Source of the DNA: Maribacter ulvicola
GTDB taxonomy: Bacteria > Bacteroidota > Bacteroidia > Flavobacteriales > Flavobacteriaceae
DNA length: 64,000 bases
Reading direction: 5' to 3'
Assembly (NCBI RefSeq): GCF_900155985.1
Contig: NZ_FTMA01000002.1
Coordinates: 186,001 to 250,000, forward strand
Both the position numbers and the translations under genes were made by a program. Shown piece by piece: positions 35,718 through 44,285 of this stretch; position 1 is the stretch's first letter; every line of letters starts with the position of its first letter. The notes beneath the pieces are model-generated. The model made no database searches. It was not told the DNA's origin and saw nothing but the letters and a program-made list of their open reading frames with translations.

Positions 35718-35732
35718 TATTCACTATATTTG
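35704..35732 (+). promoter_or_regulatory. Promoter of the XRE/S24 regulator gene
   Basis: TTG (35704-35706), an 18-bp spacer and TATATTTG (35725-35732) match the Bacteroidota promoter consensus, 45 bases before the ATG. The -33 TTG is inside the third palindrome. Confidence 0.7.
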
Positions 35733-35777
35733 AGGTATCAAGTATGTTAAGTGTTTGATTGAGAACAGGCTATTACT

Positions 35778-36545
35778 ATGGAAAATGAACTGACATTAAA
35801 ACGATTTACGGATTTGCGTAGAACACTTGGGTATACTCAAGCAGATTTTGCTGCTTTAATAGGTGTTTCAAGTACAACGGCAGATATAGAGCGTGGTAGA
35901 ACCAAATTATCTGGAAAAGTAGTTTTAGAATTATTAAAACAGTTTAAAATTAATCCGCTATGGCTGTTTGGGGAAAGTGATGAGCAGTATTTAGAAACAT
36001 CCAAGACAAGTGTTATTCCTAAAGTGGTAACGGTAGATTCTGCGAATAGAGACAACATGGTTCTGGTAAATGCGAAAGCTGCAGCCGGATATCCACAAAA
36101 TATTTCCGATACCAGTTGGTATCAACAATTACCAGCTTTTGATTTACCTATACCGGAATTTAGAAATGCAACTTATCGTGGCTTTCAAGTAGAGGGGGAT
36201 AGTATGTTGCCTAATTTGCATCCAGGTGAATGGGTTTTGGCAAGGGCGATTGAACATATAGATTATGTAAGTGCCAATAAAATGTATGTTGTGGTTTTGC
36301 AAGATTCCATAATGGTTAAAAAGATAGAGAAGAAACCTAATTCAAATAATGTAACACTAATTTCTCTAAACGAAACGTATCCGCCTTATGATATTAAGCC
36401 TTTTCAAATTCAAGAAATTTGGGAAGTAAGCAGTAAGATAACTTTTAATGTAGATGCTACTACTGATAGCGGACTTCTACGACAATTACAGGAGTCTATG
36501 AAAGAGCTAAAAGATCAACTACAACATGTTAAGAAAGTGAATTAA
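35778..36545 (+). CDS. XRE-family regulator with S24 (LexA/cI-like) peptidase domain
   Basis: 255 residues. An N-terminal helix-turn-helix (about 8-62; LGYTQADFAALIGVSSTTADIERGR) is joined to a C-terminal S24 fold (about 95-225). The Ser/Lys dyad is present: Ser142 in VEGDSMLPNLHPGEW and Lys181 in DSIMVKKIE. AAAGYP (101-106) sits where LexA/cI repressors have the Ala-Gly cleavage site. A short coiled tail follows (LLRQLQESMKELKDQLQ). It probably represses itself and the divergent radical SAM operon and is released by RecA-stimulated self-cleavage or ligand binding. No phage genes are nearby. Confidence 0.92.
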   Translation: MENELTLKRFTDLRRTLGYTQADFAALIGVSSTTADIERGRTKLSGKVVLELLKQFKINPLWLFGESDEQYLETSKTSVIPKVVTVDSANRDNMVLVNAKAAAGYPQNISDTSWYQQLPAFDLPIPEFRNATYRGFQVEGDSMLPNLHPGEWVLARAIEHIDYVSANKMYVVVLQDSIMVKKIEKKPNSNNVTLISLNETYPPYDIKPFQIQEIWEVSSKITFNVDATTDSGLLRQLQESMKELKDQLQHVKKVN

Positions 36546-36566
36546 ACTATTAGTTTAATATTTTTT
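36541..36566 (+). terminator. Hairpin after the XRE/S24 gene
   Basis: ATTAAACT (36541-36548) and AGTTTAAT (36552-36559) pair around three bases and are followed by six T. It overlaps the stops of both convergent genes. AT-rich, so of moderate strength. Confidence 0.45.
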
Positions 36567-36980
36567 AATATACATTCCACTTTCTTTTAACGTAAACCCT
36601 AAACTTTTATATAGGGAAATTGCGGCAGTTCTATGGTGTCCGCTAAACAATAGCACATCATCAAGTTTTGATGCTTCAGCTTGTTTTAATAGCTTTTCCA
36701 TTAGCTTTCTTCCAATGCCTTGACCTCTATACTCAGCCGAAACTACAACGTCTTCTATTATACCTTTATGTCCAGAGATAACTTTGTATTTTGCCATCAT
36801 AGCAATGCCAACTAGTTTATTGTTATCTAAACAAACAACAACTTCTGTAGTATTGTAATCAGCTAATGCAGTTGCGATGTCCAATTGCTTTAATTCGGAA
36901 TTCAATTGTTTGTAAAGTTCTGAAAGTTGAGATTGCAGTTCTGGCGTAGCTTCGTTAATTGAGAGGAGTTTAATTTCCAT
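36555..36980 (-). CDS. GNAT-family N-acetyltransferase
   Basis: 141 residues, one GNAT domain. The acetyl-CoA binding motif A is clear: IIEDVVVSAEYRGQGIGRKLMEKLLKQAE, with the R/Q-x-x-G-x-G/A loop (RGQGIG). The C-terminal motif B reads DVLLFSGHHRTAAISLYKSLGFTLK. The substrate cannot be predicted. Monocistronic, convergent with the S24 regulator. Confidence 0.9.
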   Translation of the reverse strand: MEIKLLSINEATPELQSQLSELYKQLNSELKQLDIATALADYNTTEVVVCLDNNKLVGIAMMAKYKVISGHKGIIEDVVVSAEYRGQGIGRKLMEKLLKQAEASKLDDVLLFSGHHRTAAISLYKSLGFTLKESGMYIKKY

Positions 36981-37203
36981 ATTTAAAAAATTTCCGTATT
37001 TAAAAACTTAAAATTACTTCATTTTTCATGATTTTGGTTATCCATCAGCAAATTCTAAAGTACCTAGATTAGGGGGATTGAAATTTGCTCGTAAATAAAG
37101 GAACACAATCTTAGGTAGCAACAGTGTTATTTTTGAATTTCACTTTATAAGTTGAGTGCAAATTAAAATGTAAAACGAATATAATTTTATAACTAGCAGA
37201 ATT

Positions 37204-37800
37204 TTAGCCTTTTCGGCGTTCTAATAACACCATCATCATTAAACTTAAAATAATAATATGATCATCATTACCGTTCAGTTTTTTTATTTCACTAACCTTA
37301 AAGCGACGACCAACTAATGATTTTTCTTTAGATAAGCGCACAACAGTTTCATTGTTGCCATTAATCACCAAATAAGCCGGATTAAGAAATAAACCTGTAA
37401 ATAGGTTGATAATGGGAATTTGGCCAACCAAACCGTCCATTACTTTTATCCAAGCATTCTCTTCTCTAATAGTATACTTTAATTGTTTATTTGGATCAAA
37501 TATTTCATAATGCGCTTTCCATATGGAAGCCCATCCTTTACGACCTATTTTTCCGAATTCGTTGCCCGTTTTATCAGAAAAAGAATAGCATGCAGAGAAG
37601 TCAATCCACCTATCTGCTTTAATATTGTAAAGTAAATTGGTTTTACTGTCATTTTCATAAACACCAACATTCTCCTTGAATTTGAAAAGCTTTTGTTTTA
37701 CGTAGGCAACCATTTTGCCATGGGCGTCTACGGCAGAAAAATCATTAGACAGTGTTCCTATATGAAAAGTAAAGTCTAATGGAAATTTATAATCTTGCAT
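37204..37800 (-). CDS. LURP-one-related (tubby/scramblase-like) protein
   Basis: 198 residues. The sequence follows the LURP-one/DUF567 beta-barrel with its central helix: MVAYVKQKLFKFKENVGVYEND, IDFSACYSFSDKTGNEFGKIGRKG, WKAHYEIFDPNKQLKYTIREEN and a hydrophobic central helix region (IPIINLFTGLFLNPAYLVI). Homologues resemble phospholipid scramblases and tubby domains that bind membranes. The C-terminus HIIILSLMMMVLLERRKG is hydrophobic. Function in bacteria is unknown. It lies about 80 bp after the next gene, same strand. Confidence 0.75.
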   Translation of the reverse strand: MQDYKFPLDFTFHIGTLSNDFSAVDAHGKMVAYVKQKLFKFKENVGVYENDSKTNLLYNIKADRWIDFSACYSFSDKTGNEFGKIGRKGWASIWKAHYEIFDPNKQLKYTIREENAWIKVMDGLVGQIPIINLFTGLFLNPAYLVINGNNETVVRLSKEKSLVGRRFKVSEIKKLNGNDDHIIILSLMMMVLLERRKG

Positions 37801-37879
37801 GAAATTGAATTGCGTTGTTGAGTTTTATAAACTCTTTTGATAAAGGAATATTATGTTTTTTTTGTAAAAAAAATATAGG

Positions 37880-38578
37880 TTAACGTCCAGTAACTTCACC
37901 TATGGATATAGAGAAAGGACCAAGTTTATGTTGTGTTGGTAAAAATACTCCACTTTCTGTTTTAACCCATTCTTCCCAAGTAGCTTCTACACCGCCAATA
38001 GGGATAATTTTTGTCCACAGTTTAAAACTCTTAGGTCTTCCGCTGGGTTCAATGATCCACATGTATGAATCTCCGGGAGTATCCCCACCTTGAGTATAGG
38101 TTATCAGTAATGCTTCTGAACCATCTTCCATATCTATCAAATAACGTTCGGTACCACGGTCAAAAGCTTTAAATGGAGCAACTAACCAGAAAGAATCATT
38201 ATTGAAATAGCTTTGCGCTTTTTCAATGAGGTCTTGTGTCTTTTCATAAGAGGCAGATTCATTATGAGTGGTTGCCGTGCTAGAAGAAGGGGTGATCAAA
38301 TCTAATTGAACAACAATATCGTCCCAAGCAACGGTAACCATTTCTTTTTCCTTGTTCCAATTATAATGGTGGTCATCTCTAAAAGACCATTCCAAGGTTT
38401 TAGTGTTGTTGTAGTTTTTATAATTAAGCGCGTCGAGCATTCTGTAGGCTAAAGCATCCGCTTCTGGTCCTGACTTTCCTGTTGGTAGTGGTTCATTATA
38501 CAGGTAATACAGTACCCCATAGCAGATGACAGTCAGCAAAAACAGAAGACCAATTAGTTTAAATAATTTATTTATCAT
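37880..38578 (-). CDS. Membrane-anchored or exported protein of unknown function
   Basis: 232 residues. An N-terminal hydrophobic segment (LIGLLFLLTVICYGVLYYLY) is an uncleaved anchor or signal. The exported part has strands and aromatic motifs (NTKTLEWSFRDDHHYNWNKE, FWLVAPFKAFDRGTERYLI, WEEWVKTESGVFLPTQHKLG) that look like an outer-membrane lipoprotein-carrier/LolA-like or other lipid-binding half-barrel, but I cannot confirm a family. It is followed by the LURP-one gene and preceded by the gamma-glutamyltransferase gene on the same strand. Confidence 0.7.
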   Translation of the reverse strand: MINKLFKLIGLLFLLTVICYGVLYYLYNEPLPTGKSGPEADALAYRMLDALNYKNYNNTKTLEWSFRDDHHYNWNKEKEMVTVAWDDIVVQLDLITPSSSTATTHNESASYEKTQDLIEKAQSYFNNDSFWLVAPFKAFDRGTERYLIDMEDGSEALLITYTQGGDTPGDSYMWIIEPSGRPKSFKLWTKIIPIGGVEATWEEWVKTESGVFLPTQHKLGPFSISIGEVTGR

Positions 38579-38652
38579 AACGTAGTTAAGAATATGATTT
38601 TTAGTAATTTATGATTTATGTTTAACGTGTTGACTTGTATTTTTAGACATGT

Positions 38653-40344
38653 CTAAAAACCAACTGCGGCATCATCTCCTCGTTTATCGGAACCGCCTTC
38701 CAGCTTACCATTTTTTAATACACGTATCGCATCAACTTTGCCAATAATAGGTGTTCTTTCTTCGTTAATGATATATCCTTTAGATTTTAGTTGGTCCTTT
38801 AAGTTGGTAGGAAATCCGTCCGGTTCAAAAATGACCATGTCCGGTAACCATTGGTGATGAAATCGAGGAGCGTTAACGGCATCTTGCATGCTCATGTTAA
38901 ACTCATATCCGTTCAAAATAGTTTGCGCAACAGCGGTAATAATTGTGGATCCGCCAGGAGTGCCGACAACCATCCATAACTTCCCATTACGCTCAACAAT
39001 AGTTGGTGTCATACTACTTAACATTCTTTTTTCAGCGGCAATACTATTTGCCTCTGCACCAACAAGTCCAAACATATTAGGAACACCTGCTTTAGCGCTA
39101 AAATCATCCATTTCATTATTAAGAAAAAAACCAAGTTCATCAGAATATAGTTTAGAGCCATAAGCTCCATTAAGGGTAGTGGTGGCCGATATGGCATTGC
39201 CCTCTTGGTCCACAATAGAGTAGTGGGTAGTTTCCATACTTTCTACTGCCTCTACATTACCATGGGCTACCTCAGAAGATTTTGTAGCCTTATCGAAAGT
39301 GAAATTAGCCATTCTATCTGCTAGGTATTCGTCATTTAATAATTTGTCATACGGTATGTCAACAAAATCAGGATCGCCTAGAAAATAATTTCTATCAGCG
39401 TAAGCCCTTCTTGAGGCTTCTGTGAATAATTGTACCATTTTTGGAGAGTTGTGGCCTAGTTTGGCAACATCATGATTTTCCATCATCTTGAATATTTGAT
39501 TGATGGTGACACCACCACTACTTGGCGGACTCATGGAAATGATATGTAAATCTTTATAGTCGAACGTAATTGGATCTCTCCATACTGCTTGGTATTTTTC
39601 TAGGTCTTCTACAGTGATATAGCCACCTTTTTCTTGAATAAACGATGCTAATTTTTTAGCAACCTCACCTTTGTAGAATCCATCTCTACCATTTTTTGCT
39701 ATGCTTCTAAAAGTATTTGCTAAGGCAGGATATTTAATTGTATCATTAGTTTTGAAAACTGTTGCAAACTTGGTACTGTCGCTATTTACTTCTATAAATT
39801 TATTGCGTTGGTTTGCTAATCTTTTTTCTTGATTAGCGGTAACAACCACGCCACGCTCTGCTAAAGCAATAACGGGAGCCATGATCTCCTCTAAAGGTAG
39901 AGAGCCAAACTTCTTATGTACTTCAATAATGCCGGCAACAGTACCTGGCACGCCAACCGCTGTAGCTCCTAAAGTACTTTTGCCAGGAATAACATTGCCC
40001 AAAGAATCTAAGTACATATCTCTGTGAGCCGATAAAGGAGCTTTTTCACGATAATCCAGTGCTCCAACTTCGCCATCTGCCTTTCTGTATACCATAAAAC
40101 CGCCACCGCCTAGATTTCCTGCAAAAGGATATGTAACTACTAAAGCCAGCTCTGTAGCTACCATAGCATCAAAAGCGTTACCACCCTTTTGCATAATATC
40201 ACTACCTATTTTAGATGCCTCTTTGCGTGCAGATACTACCATTGCTTTTTCAGAAACTGTACCTGTTGGAGCTACAGGTTTCTTTTTGCAACTGCCGAAA
40301 ATTACGAATGCCGCAAGCGTTAATGCTAATTTAAGTTGGTTCAT
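38653..40344 (-). CDS. ggt: Gamma-glutamyltransferase, lipoprotein
   Basis: 563 residues. Lipobox FGSC (Cys19), so lipid-anchored in the envelope. Family motifs run in order: GSDIMQKGGNAFDA, FAGNLGGGGFMVYR, LDYREKAP, MSPPSSGGVT, TEASRRAYADRNYFLGDP. The autocatalytic cleavage site is ETTHYSIVDQEGNA, where Thr372 becomes the nucleophile of the small subunit. GTPGGSTIITAVAQ supplies the oxyanion and substrate loop. The enzyme hydrolyses or transfers the gamma-glutamyl group of glutathione-like or gamma-glutamyl peptides. As the organism appears to use bacillithiol, peptide scavenging is a likely role. Confidence 0.95.
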   Translation of the reverse strand: MNQLKLALTLAAFVIFGSCKKKPVAPTGTVSEKAMVVSARKEASKIGSDIMQKGGNAFDAMVATELALVVTYPFAGNLGGGGFMVYRKADGEVGALDYREKAPLSAHRDMYLDSLGNVIPGKSTLGATAVGVPGTVAGIIEVHKKFGSLPLEEIMAPVIALAERGVVVTANQEKRLANQRNKFIEVNSDSTKFATVFKTNDTIKYPALANTFRSIAKNGRDGFYKGEVAKKLASFIQEKGGYITVEDLEKYQAVWRDPITFDYKDLHIISMSPPSSGGVTINQIFKMMENHDVAKLGHNSPKMVQLFTEASRRAYADRNYFLGDPDFVDIPYDKLLNDEYLADRMANFTFDKATKSSEVAHGNVEAVESMETTHYSIVDQEGNAISATTTLNGAYGSKLYSDELGFFLNNEMDDFSAKAGVPNMFGLVGAEANSIAAEKRMLSSMTPTIVERNGKLWMVVGTPGGSTIITAVAQTILNGYEFNMSMQDAVNAPRFHHQWLPDMVIFEPDGFPTNLKDQLKSKGYIINEERTPIIGKVDAIRVLKNGKLEGGSDKRGDDAAVGF

Positions 40345-40405
40345 GGTTGGTTAAATTTTTAGTTTATATATGTTGTGTTAAAATGATGTATATCAGATTT
40401 TAATA

Positions 40406-40999
40406 TTATTTATTAGTTAATGATTTGAATTTTTTCTTAGAGAAAATGATAAGATCCTCAAAGAATTCGGTAAACTCCTCTTCAAAGGCATTGTAATGTT
40501 CTTCAAGGTCATTAATGGCAAAATTCATTTTAGACTTATTGTTGGTTCTTCGGTTCATACCGTTCAGTACACTAGCTATGCCGTCCATTTTAGAATAGTT
40601 GAAAATCCAATTATCAGATATCATATAGGGCATCATTTTTTTGACTCCCACAGGTAGAATTTCGTAATTGTCTTCTAGCAGATCATAAAAATCATCCACA
40701 AAAACGTCTAACGGAATATCTGAATATTTCGACCAATTTTTGGCCAAGAAGTGGTCGTAATAGATATCAACGATTACTCTACTGTAATGACTGTAATTTG
40801 CGTGAAGGCGTTTACTACTAATTTTAGGTATTGCGTGGGTGTCCGTATAGGTATCAATTTGGCGATGCAGCTGTATGCCTTTTTGTATTTTAATGGGTAA
40901 GTGGTCGTATTTGTTTGCACGTATGCTATCGGCTATAAAATTTCCTATGGTTATTTCTTTATCGTTAAAGGATAGGTAGATATGTGCTAAAAAGTTCAT
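40406..40999 (-). CDS. acpH: Acyl carrier protein phosphodiesterase (DUF479)
   Basis: 197 residues. The N-terminus NFLAHIYLSFNDKEITIGNFIAD and the motifs IQLHRQIDTYTDTH and VIVDIYYDHFLAKNW carry the conserved His/Asp residues of the AcpH/HD-like metal site. The family removes 4'-phosphopantetheine from holo-ACP in the cytoplasm. Length matches the family. It is divergent from glmM with the start codons about 100 bp apart. Confidence 0.88.
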   Translation of the reverse strand: MNFLAHIYLSFNDKEITIGNFIADSIRANKYDHLPIKIQKGIQLHRQIDTYTDTHAIPKISSKRLHANYSHYSRVIVDIYYDHFLAKNWSKYSDIPLDVFVDDFYDLLEDNYEILPVGVKKMMPYMISDNWIFNYSKMDGIASVLNGMNRRTNNKSKMNFAINDLEEHYNAFEEEFTEFFEDLIIFSKKKFKSLTNK

Positions 41000-41065
41000 T
41001 TGCCTAAATTATGCTTCGTAAGTCGAATTTACAAAGAAGGGTCATAGTGATACGTATGATACCTT

Positions 41066-41073
41066 TATATTTG
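41066..41073 (+). promoter_or_regulatory. -7 element of glmM
   Basis: TATATTTG matches TAnnTTTG and lies 25 bases before the ATG at 41098. It sits inside the longer reading frame, which supports the internal start. The -33 region shows no TTG at the ideal spacing. Confidence 0.5.
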
Positions 41074-41097
41074 CAAAAAAAAACTTATTCAAATTAT

Positions 41098-42486
41098 ATG
41101 ACACTAATAAAATCTATTTCAGGAATACGAGGTACTATTGGAGGTAAACCAGGAGACAATCTTACACCTATAGATGCTGTAAAATTTGCTGCTTCTTACG
41201 GAATTTGGTTGAAAGACTATTCTAAAAAAGAGAAGTTAAAAGTGGTGATTGGCCGTGATGCCAGATTGTCTGGTGAAATGATTCAAAATCTTGTAGTTTC
41301 TACTTTAGTAGGTTTAGGTATTGATGTGGTAGATTTGGATTTATCAACAACACCAACCGTTGAAATAGCGGTGCCTATGGAAAATGCCGATGGTGGTATT
41401 ATTCTAACGGCAAGTCATAATCCTAAGCAGTGGAATGCACTTAAATTGTTGAATGAAAAAGGTGAGTTTTTAGATGCGGCCCAAGGAGCTAAGATTTTAG
41501 AAATTGCAGAACAAGAAAATTTTCATTTTGCTGATGTTGATGATTTAGGGGTTATAAATAAAAATGACAGCTATATTGATATTCATATTGATGAAGTTTT
41601 AAACCTTTCTTTGGTAGATGCCGAAGTGGTTAAAAAAGCGAAATTCAAAGTAGTGGTTGATGGTGTTAACTCTACTGGTGGAATTGCTATTCCAAAGCTT
41701 TTAAAGGAATTTGGGGTAGAAGTTGTTGAATTGTATTGTGATCCAACAGGTCATTTTCCGCACAATCCAGAACCTTTAAAAGAGCATTTAAAAGATATTT
41801 GCGATTTAGTAGTTAATGAAAAAGCTGATTTCGGTATCGTAGTAGATCCAGATGTAGATCGATTGGCGTTTATTAGTAATGATGGTGAAATGTTTGGCGA
41901 GGAATATACTTTGGTAGCTTGTGCAGATTATGTGTTAGGTAAAACAAAAGGTAATACGGTTTCAAACCTATCATCTTCTAGAGCATTACGTGATATTACA
42001 CAAAAGCACGGAGGTACCTATGAAGCAGCAGCTGTTGGTGAAGTAAACGTAGTTACTAAAATGAAAGCCAATAACGCTGTTATTGGAGGTGAAGGTAATG
42101 GCGGTATTATATATCCAGAAAGTCACTACGGTAGAGATTCTTTGGTAGGTACAGCGTTATTTTTGATGTTAATGGCTGAAAAAGGTGGTACGGTTGCAGA
42201 GCTAAGAGCTAGCTACCCAAGTTACTTTATGAGTAAAAAGAAAATTCAGTTAACACCTGGTTTAGATGTTGATGGTATTTTAAAGTCCATGGCAGAAAAG
42301 TATGCATCTGAAGAGCTGTCTACTATAGATGGTGTAAAAATTGATTTTGCGGAAAACTGGGTGCACCTTAGAAAGTCTAACACAGAACCTATTATTAGAA
42401 TATACACCGAAGCTAAAAGCCAGAAAGAAGCAGATGGTTTGGCGGACCAGATTATTGGAGAAATAAAGTCTATAGCAGGTTTGTAA
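41098..42486 (+). CDS. glmM: Phosphoglucosamine mutase
   Basis: 462 residues from the ATG at 41098, chosen over an upstream ATG because SISGIRGTIGG is the usual N-terminus and a -7 promoter element precedes it. It interconverts glucosamine-6-phosphate and glucosamine-1-phosphate for UDP-GlcNAc synthesis. Phospho-acceptor Ser106 lies in ILTASHNPKQWNALK, the Mg2+ loop is DPDVDRLAF, the sugar loop is GGEGNGGIIYPE, and the phosphate loop is RKSNTEPIIRIYTEA. Phosphomannomutase is the main alternative. It ends at a strong terminator. Confidence 0.93.
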   Translation: MTLIKSISGIRGTIGGKPGDNLTPIDAVKFAASYGIWLKDYSKKEKLKVVIGRDARLSGEMIQNLVVSTLVGLGIDVVDLDLSTTPTVEIAVPMENADGGIILTASHNPKQWNALKLLNEKGEFLDAAQGAKILEIAEQENFHFADVDDLGVINKNDSYIDIHIDEVLNLSLVDAEVVKKAKFKVVVDGVNSTGGIAIPKLLKEFGVEVVELYCDPTGHFPHNPEPLKEHLKDICDLVVNEKADFGIVVDPDVDRLAFISNDGEMFGEEYTLVACADYVLGKTKGNTVSNLSSSRALRDITQKHGGTYEAAAVGEVNVVTKMKANNAVIGGEGNGGIIYPESHYGRDSLVGTALFLMLMAEKGGTVAELRASYPSYFMSKKKIQLTPGLDVDGILKSMAEKYASEELSTIDGVKIDFAENWVHLRKSNTEPIIRIYTEAKSQKEADGLADQIIGEIKSIAGL

Positions 42487-42511
42487 TATTAAGACCTGTT
42501 GATACATAAGA

Positions 42512-42546
42512 AACCGGAAGTAGTTCAACTACTTCCGGTTTTTTCT
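42512..42546 (+). terminator. Strong rho-independent terminator after glmM
   Basis: AACCGGAAGTAGTT (42512-42525) pairs perfectly with AACTACTTCCGGTT (42527-42540), followed by a T-rich tail. It also precedes the end of the convergent acyltransferase gene. Confidence 0.9.
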
Positions 42547-42556
42547 TTTTATATTT

Positions 42557-43453
42557 TTAGTTTACATCGGCAAATGCCGCTGGTTGTTTTCCTCTGTGTT
42601 TCCAGCGTTTGTGTGTCCATAAATAATATGCTGGTTGCTCCCTTATTTGTTTTTCGGTAAGTCTTAGAAAAGTATCTGTAATCTCATGCTCTTTGGTTTC
42701 CTTGCTGTTTATGGCTATGGGAATAAACTCTGCCTTGTAATACCCACGTTTAACCTTGCTTACTTTAAGGAAAACGGTAGCTAATCCTGTTTTGCGGGCC
42801 AAAGCTTCTCCACCATTAAAAATTGGTACGGTAACCCCCATGAAATTTGTCCAATAATGAGCTCTGTGCGCTTGTGGAGATTGGTCACTGACCATACCAT
42901 AGGTGGATCGTATATTATTCCTATAATTCTGAATAACCGTTTTTGCGGTTTGGGCTTGTGTAATTAAGGTGGTATTCCATCTGGCTCTTACTTTTCTAAT
43001 GAAATTATCAAAATAAGAGTTGTTTATTTTTTGATAAACGGCATATCCTTTAGAGTTGACATAATTGTTGATGCTTACGTTCCATTCCCAATTAGCATAG
43101 TGTGCACAAAGAATTATAATACTTCGTTCTTTTTCAATTTCCCGTATAACTTCCGGATTCAGAACTTGGTATTTTTTAGCTACGGACTCTTTACTGAGGC
43201 TCATAGTTTTTACCATTTCTAGAAACGTATCACAAAGATGTTTGTAGAATTCCTTTTCAATACATTGAATTTCTTTTTTAGACTTATCGGGAAAAACTAA
43301 ATTCAAATTCTCTTGTACCACGTTTCTTCTATAACCGAATATGCGATATATGAAAAAACAAACAATATCAGATAAACCATAAAATAAGCGATGTGGCAAA
43401 ATGGAAACAATCCATAAAAATGGATAGATCAAAACAAAGGCCAATAGTTGCAT
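42557..43453 (-). CDS. Lipid A biosynthesis acyltransferase (LpxL/HtrB family)
   Basis: 298 residues from the ATG at 43453; the longer frame starts with TTG inside a promoter element. One N-terminal membrane segment (LLAFVLIYPFLWIVSILPH) is followed by the LPLAT domain with the catalytic HxxxxE motif AHYANWEW, the conserved GMVSDQSP and FNGGEALARKTG, and the C-terminal YYLWTHKRWKHR. It adds a secondary acyl chain to Kdo-lipid A at the inner membrane. Divergent from the rhomboid gene. Confidence 0.92.
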   Translation of the reverse strand: MQLLAFVLIYPFLWIVSILPHRLFYGLSDIVCFFIYRIFGYRRNVVQENLNLVFPDKSKKEIQCIEKEFYKHLCDTFLEMVKTMSLSKESVAKKYQVLNPEVIREIEKERSIIILCAHYANWEWNVSINNYVNSKGYAVYQKINNSYFDNFIRKVRARWNTTLITQAQTAKTVIQNYRNNIRSTYGMVSDQSPQAHRAHYWTNFMGVTVPIFNGGEALARKTGLATVFLKVSKVKRGYYKAEFIPIAINSKETKEHEITDTFLRLTEKQIREQPAYYLWTHKRWKHRGKQPAAFADVN

Positions 43454-43471
43454 TCTCAAAAAAATTATAAG

Positions 43472-43489
43472 CAAATATAGTTATATTTG
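43472..43489. promoter_or_regulatory. Back-to-back -7 elements for the acyltransferase and rhomboid genes
   Basis: CAAATATA at 43472-43479 is TATATTTG on the minus strand, and TATATTTG lies at 43482-43489 on the plus strand. Each sits about 20 bases before an ATG of its own gene (43453 minus, 43511 plus). Both overlap the longer reading frames, so the internal starts are preferred. Confidence 0.6.
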
Positions 43490-43510
43490 ATGCCAAATAA
43501 AGGGCAGATA

Positions 43511-44161
43511 ATGTACAACATTGATATAGCGACTATTGTGATAATTGCGGCAAATGTATTAGTGTCAATGAAGGGGTTCAATGATACTTCTTTTTTTGAA
43601 CGCTATAAATTCAGTATTGGTGCCATTAAGGCGGGTCAGAAAGATCGAATGGCAACATCAGGATTTTTGCACGTAGATATTTCTCACTTACTTTTTAATA
43701 TGTTAACCCTCTATTTCTTTGCAGGTGTGGTGATTAATTGGTTTGATGCAGCTACATTTTTGATTATCTATGCTGTTAGTCTTTTAGGAGGTAGTTTGTT
43801 GGCTTTAAGCTTTCATAAAGATGAACCTTATTATTCAGCGGTGGGTGCTAGTGGTGCCGTAACCGGTATATTGTATTCTGCTATTCTGCTGCAGCCAAAT
43901 ATGCAATTGGGTATTATGTTTATTCCAATTCCTGTTCCTGCGTATGTTGTTGGTATAGGGTATTTGTTATACTCCATTTATGGTATGAAAAAACGCTTAG
44001 GAAATATTGGTCATACAGCTCATTTTGGCGGGGCTATTGGAGGATATGCTTGTACGTTGTTGTTTATGCCCAGTCTGTTACAAACAGAGACACTTATGGT
44101 TGGTTTGTTGGCATTGCCTATAGTTCTGTTATTGGTGCTTGAAAAAATGGGTAAAATATAA
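43511..44161 (+). CDS. Rhomboid intramembrane serine protease
   Basis: 216 residues from the ATG at 43511. Six hydrophobic segments. The catalytic Ser lies in YSAVGASGAVTGILYS and the catalytic His in IGHTAHFGGAIGGYA; the conserved HVDISHLLFNMLTLYFFAG supplies the N-terminal His-Asn region. It cleaves membrane-anchored substrates within the bilayer; substrates unknown. A start at 43490 is possible but lies within the promoter. Confidence 0.93.
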   Translation: MYNIDIATIVIIAANVLVSMKGFNDTSFFERYKFSIGAIKAGQKDRMATSGFLHVDISHLLFNMLTLYFFAGVVINWFDAATFLIIYAVSLLGGSLLALSFHKDEPYYSAVGASGAVTGILYSAILLQPNMQLGIMFIPIPVPAYVVGIGYLLYSIYGMKKRLGNIGHTAHFGGAIGGYACTLLFMPSLLQTETLMVGLLALPIVLLLVLEKMGKI

Positions 44162-44285
44162 TTGTTTCTTTCTTTTGTGATTTGGCATTATAATCCGCCA
44201 AAAAATATATTTTTTTTATTGTATTTCTCTGTACATAGGCAACATTTGCGCGGGTTGGGTCGTTATTGCAAAAAACCGAATTATC

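Noticed and set aside
35778-36545. Prophage cI repressor
   Set aside because: The XRE/S24 protein looks cI-like, but its neighbours are a DNA-metabolism cassette and an acetyltransferase with no phage genes or attachment sites.
41011-41097. 29-residue N-terminal extension of glmM
   Set aside because: It precedes a TATATTTG -7 element and has no counterpart in the family, whose N-terminus is SISGIRGTIGG.
44181-44202. TTTGGC/GCCAAA inverted repeat as rhomboid terminator
   Set aside because: Only six base pairs around ten bases, with no clean T run right after it; too weak to list.
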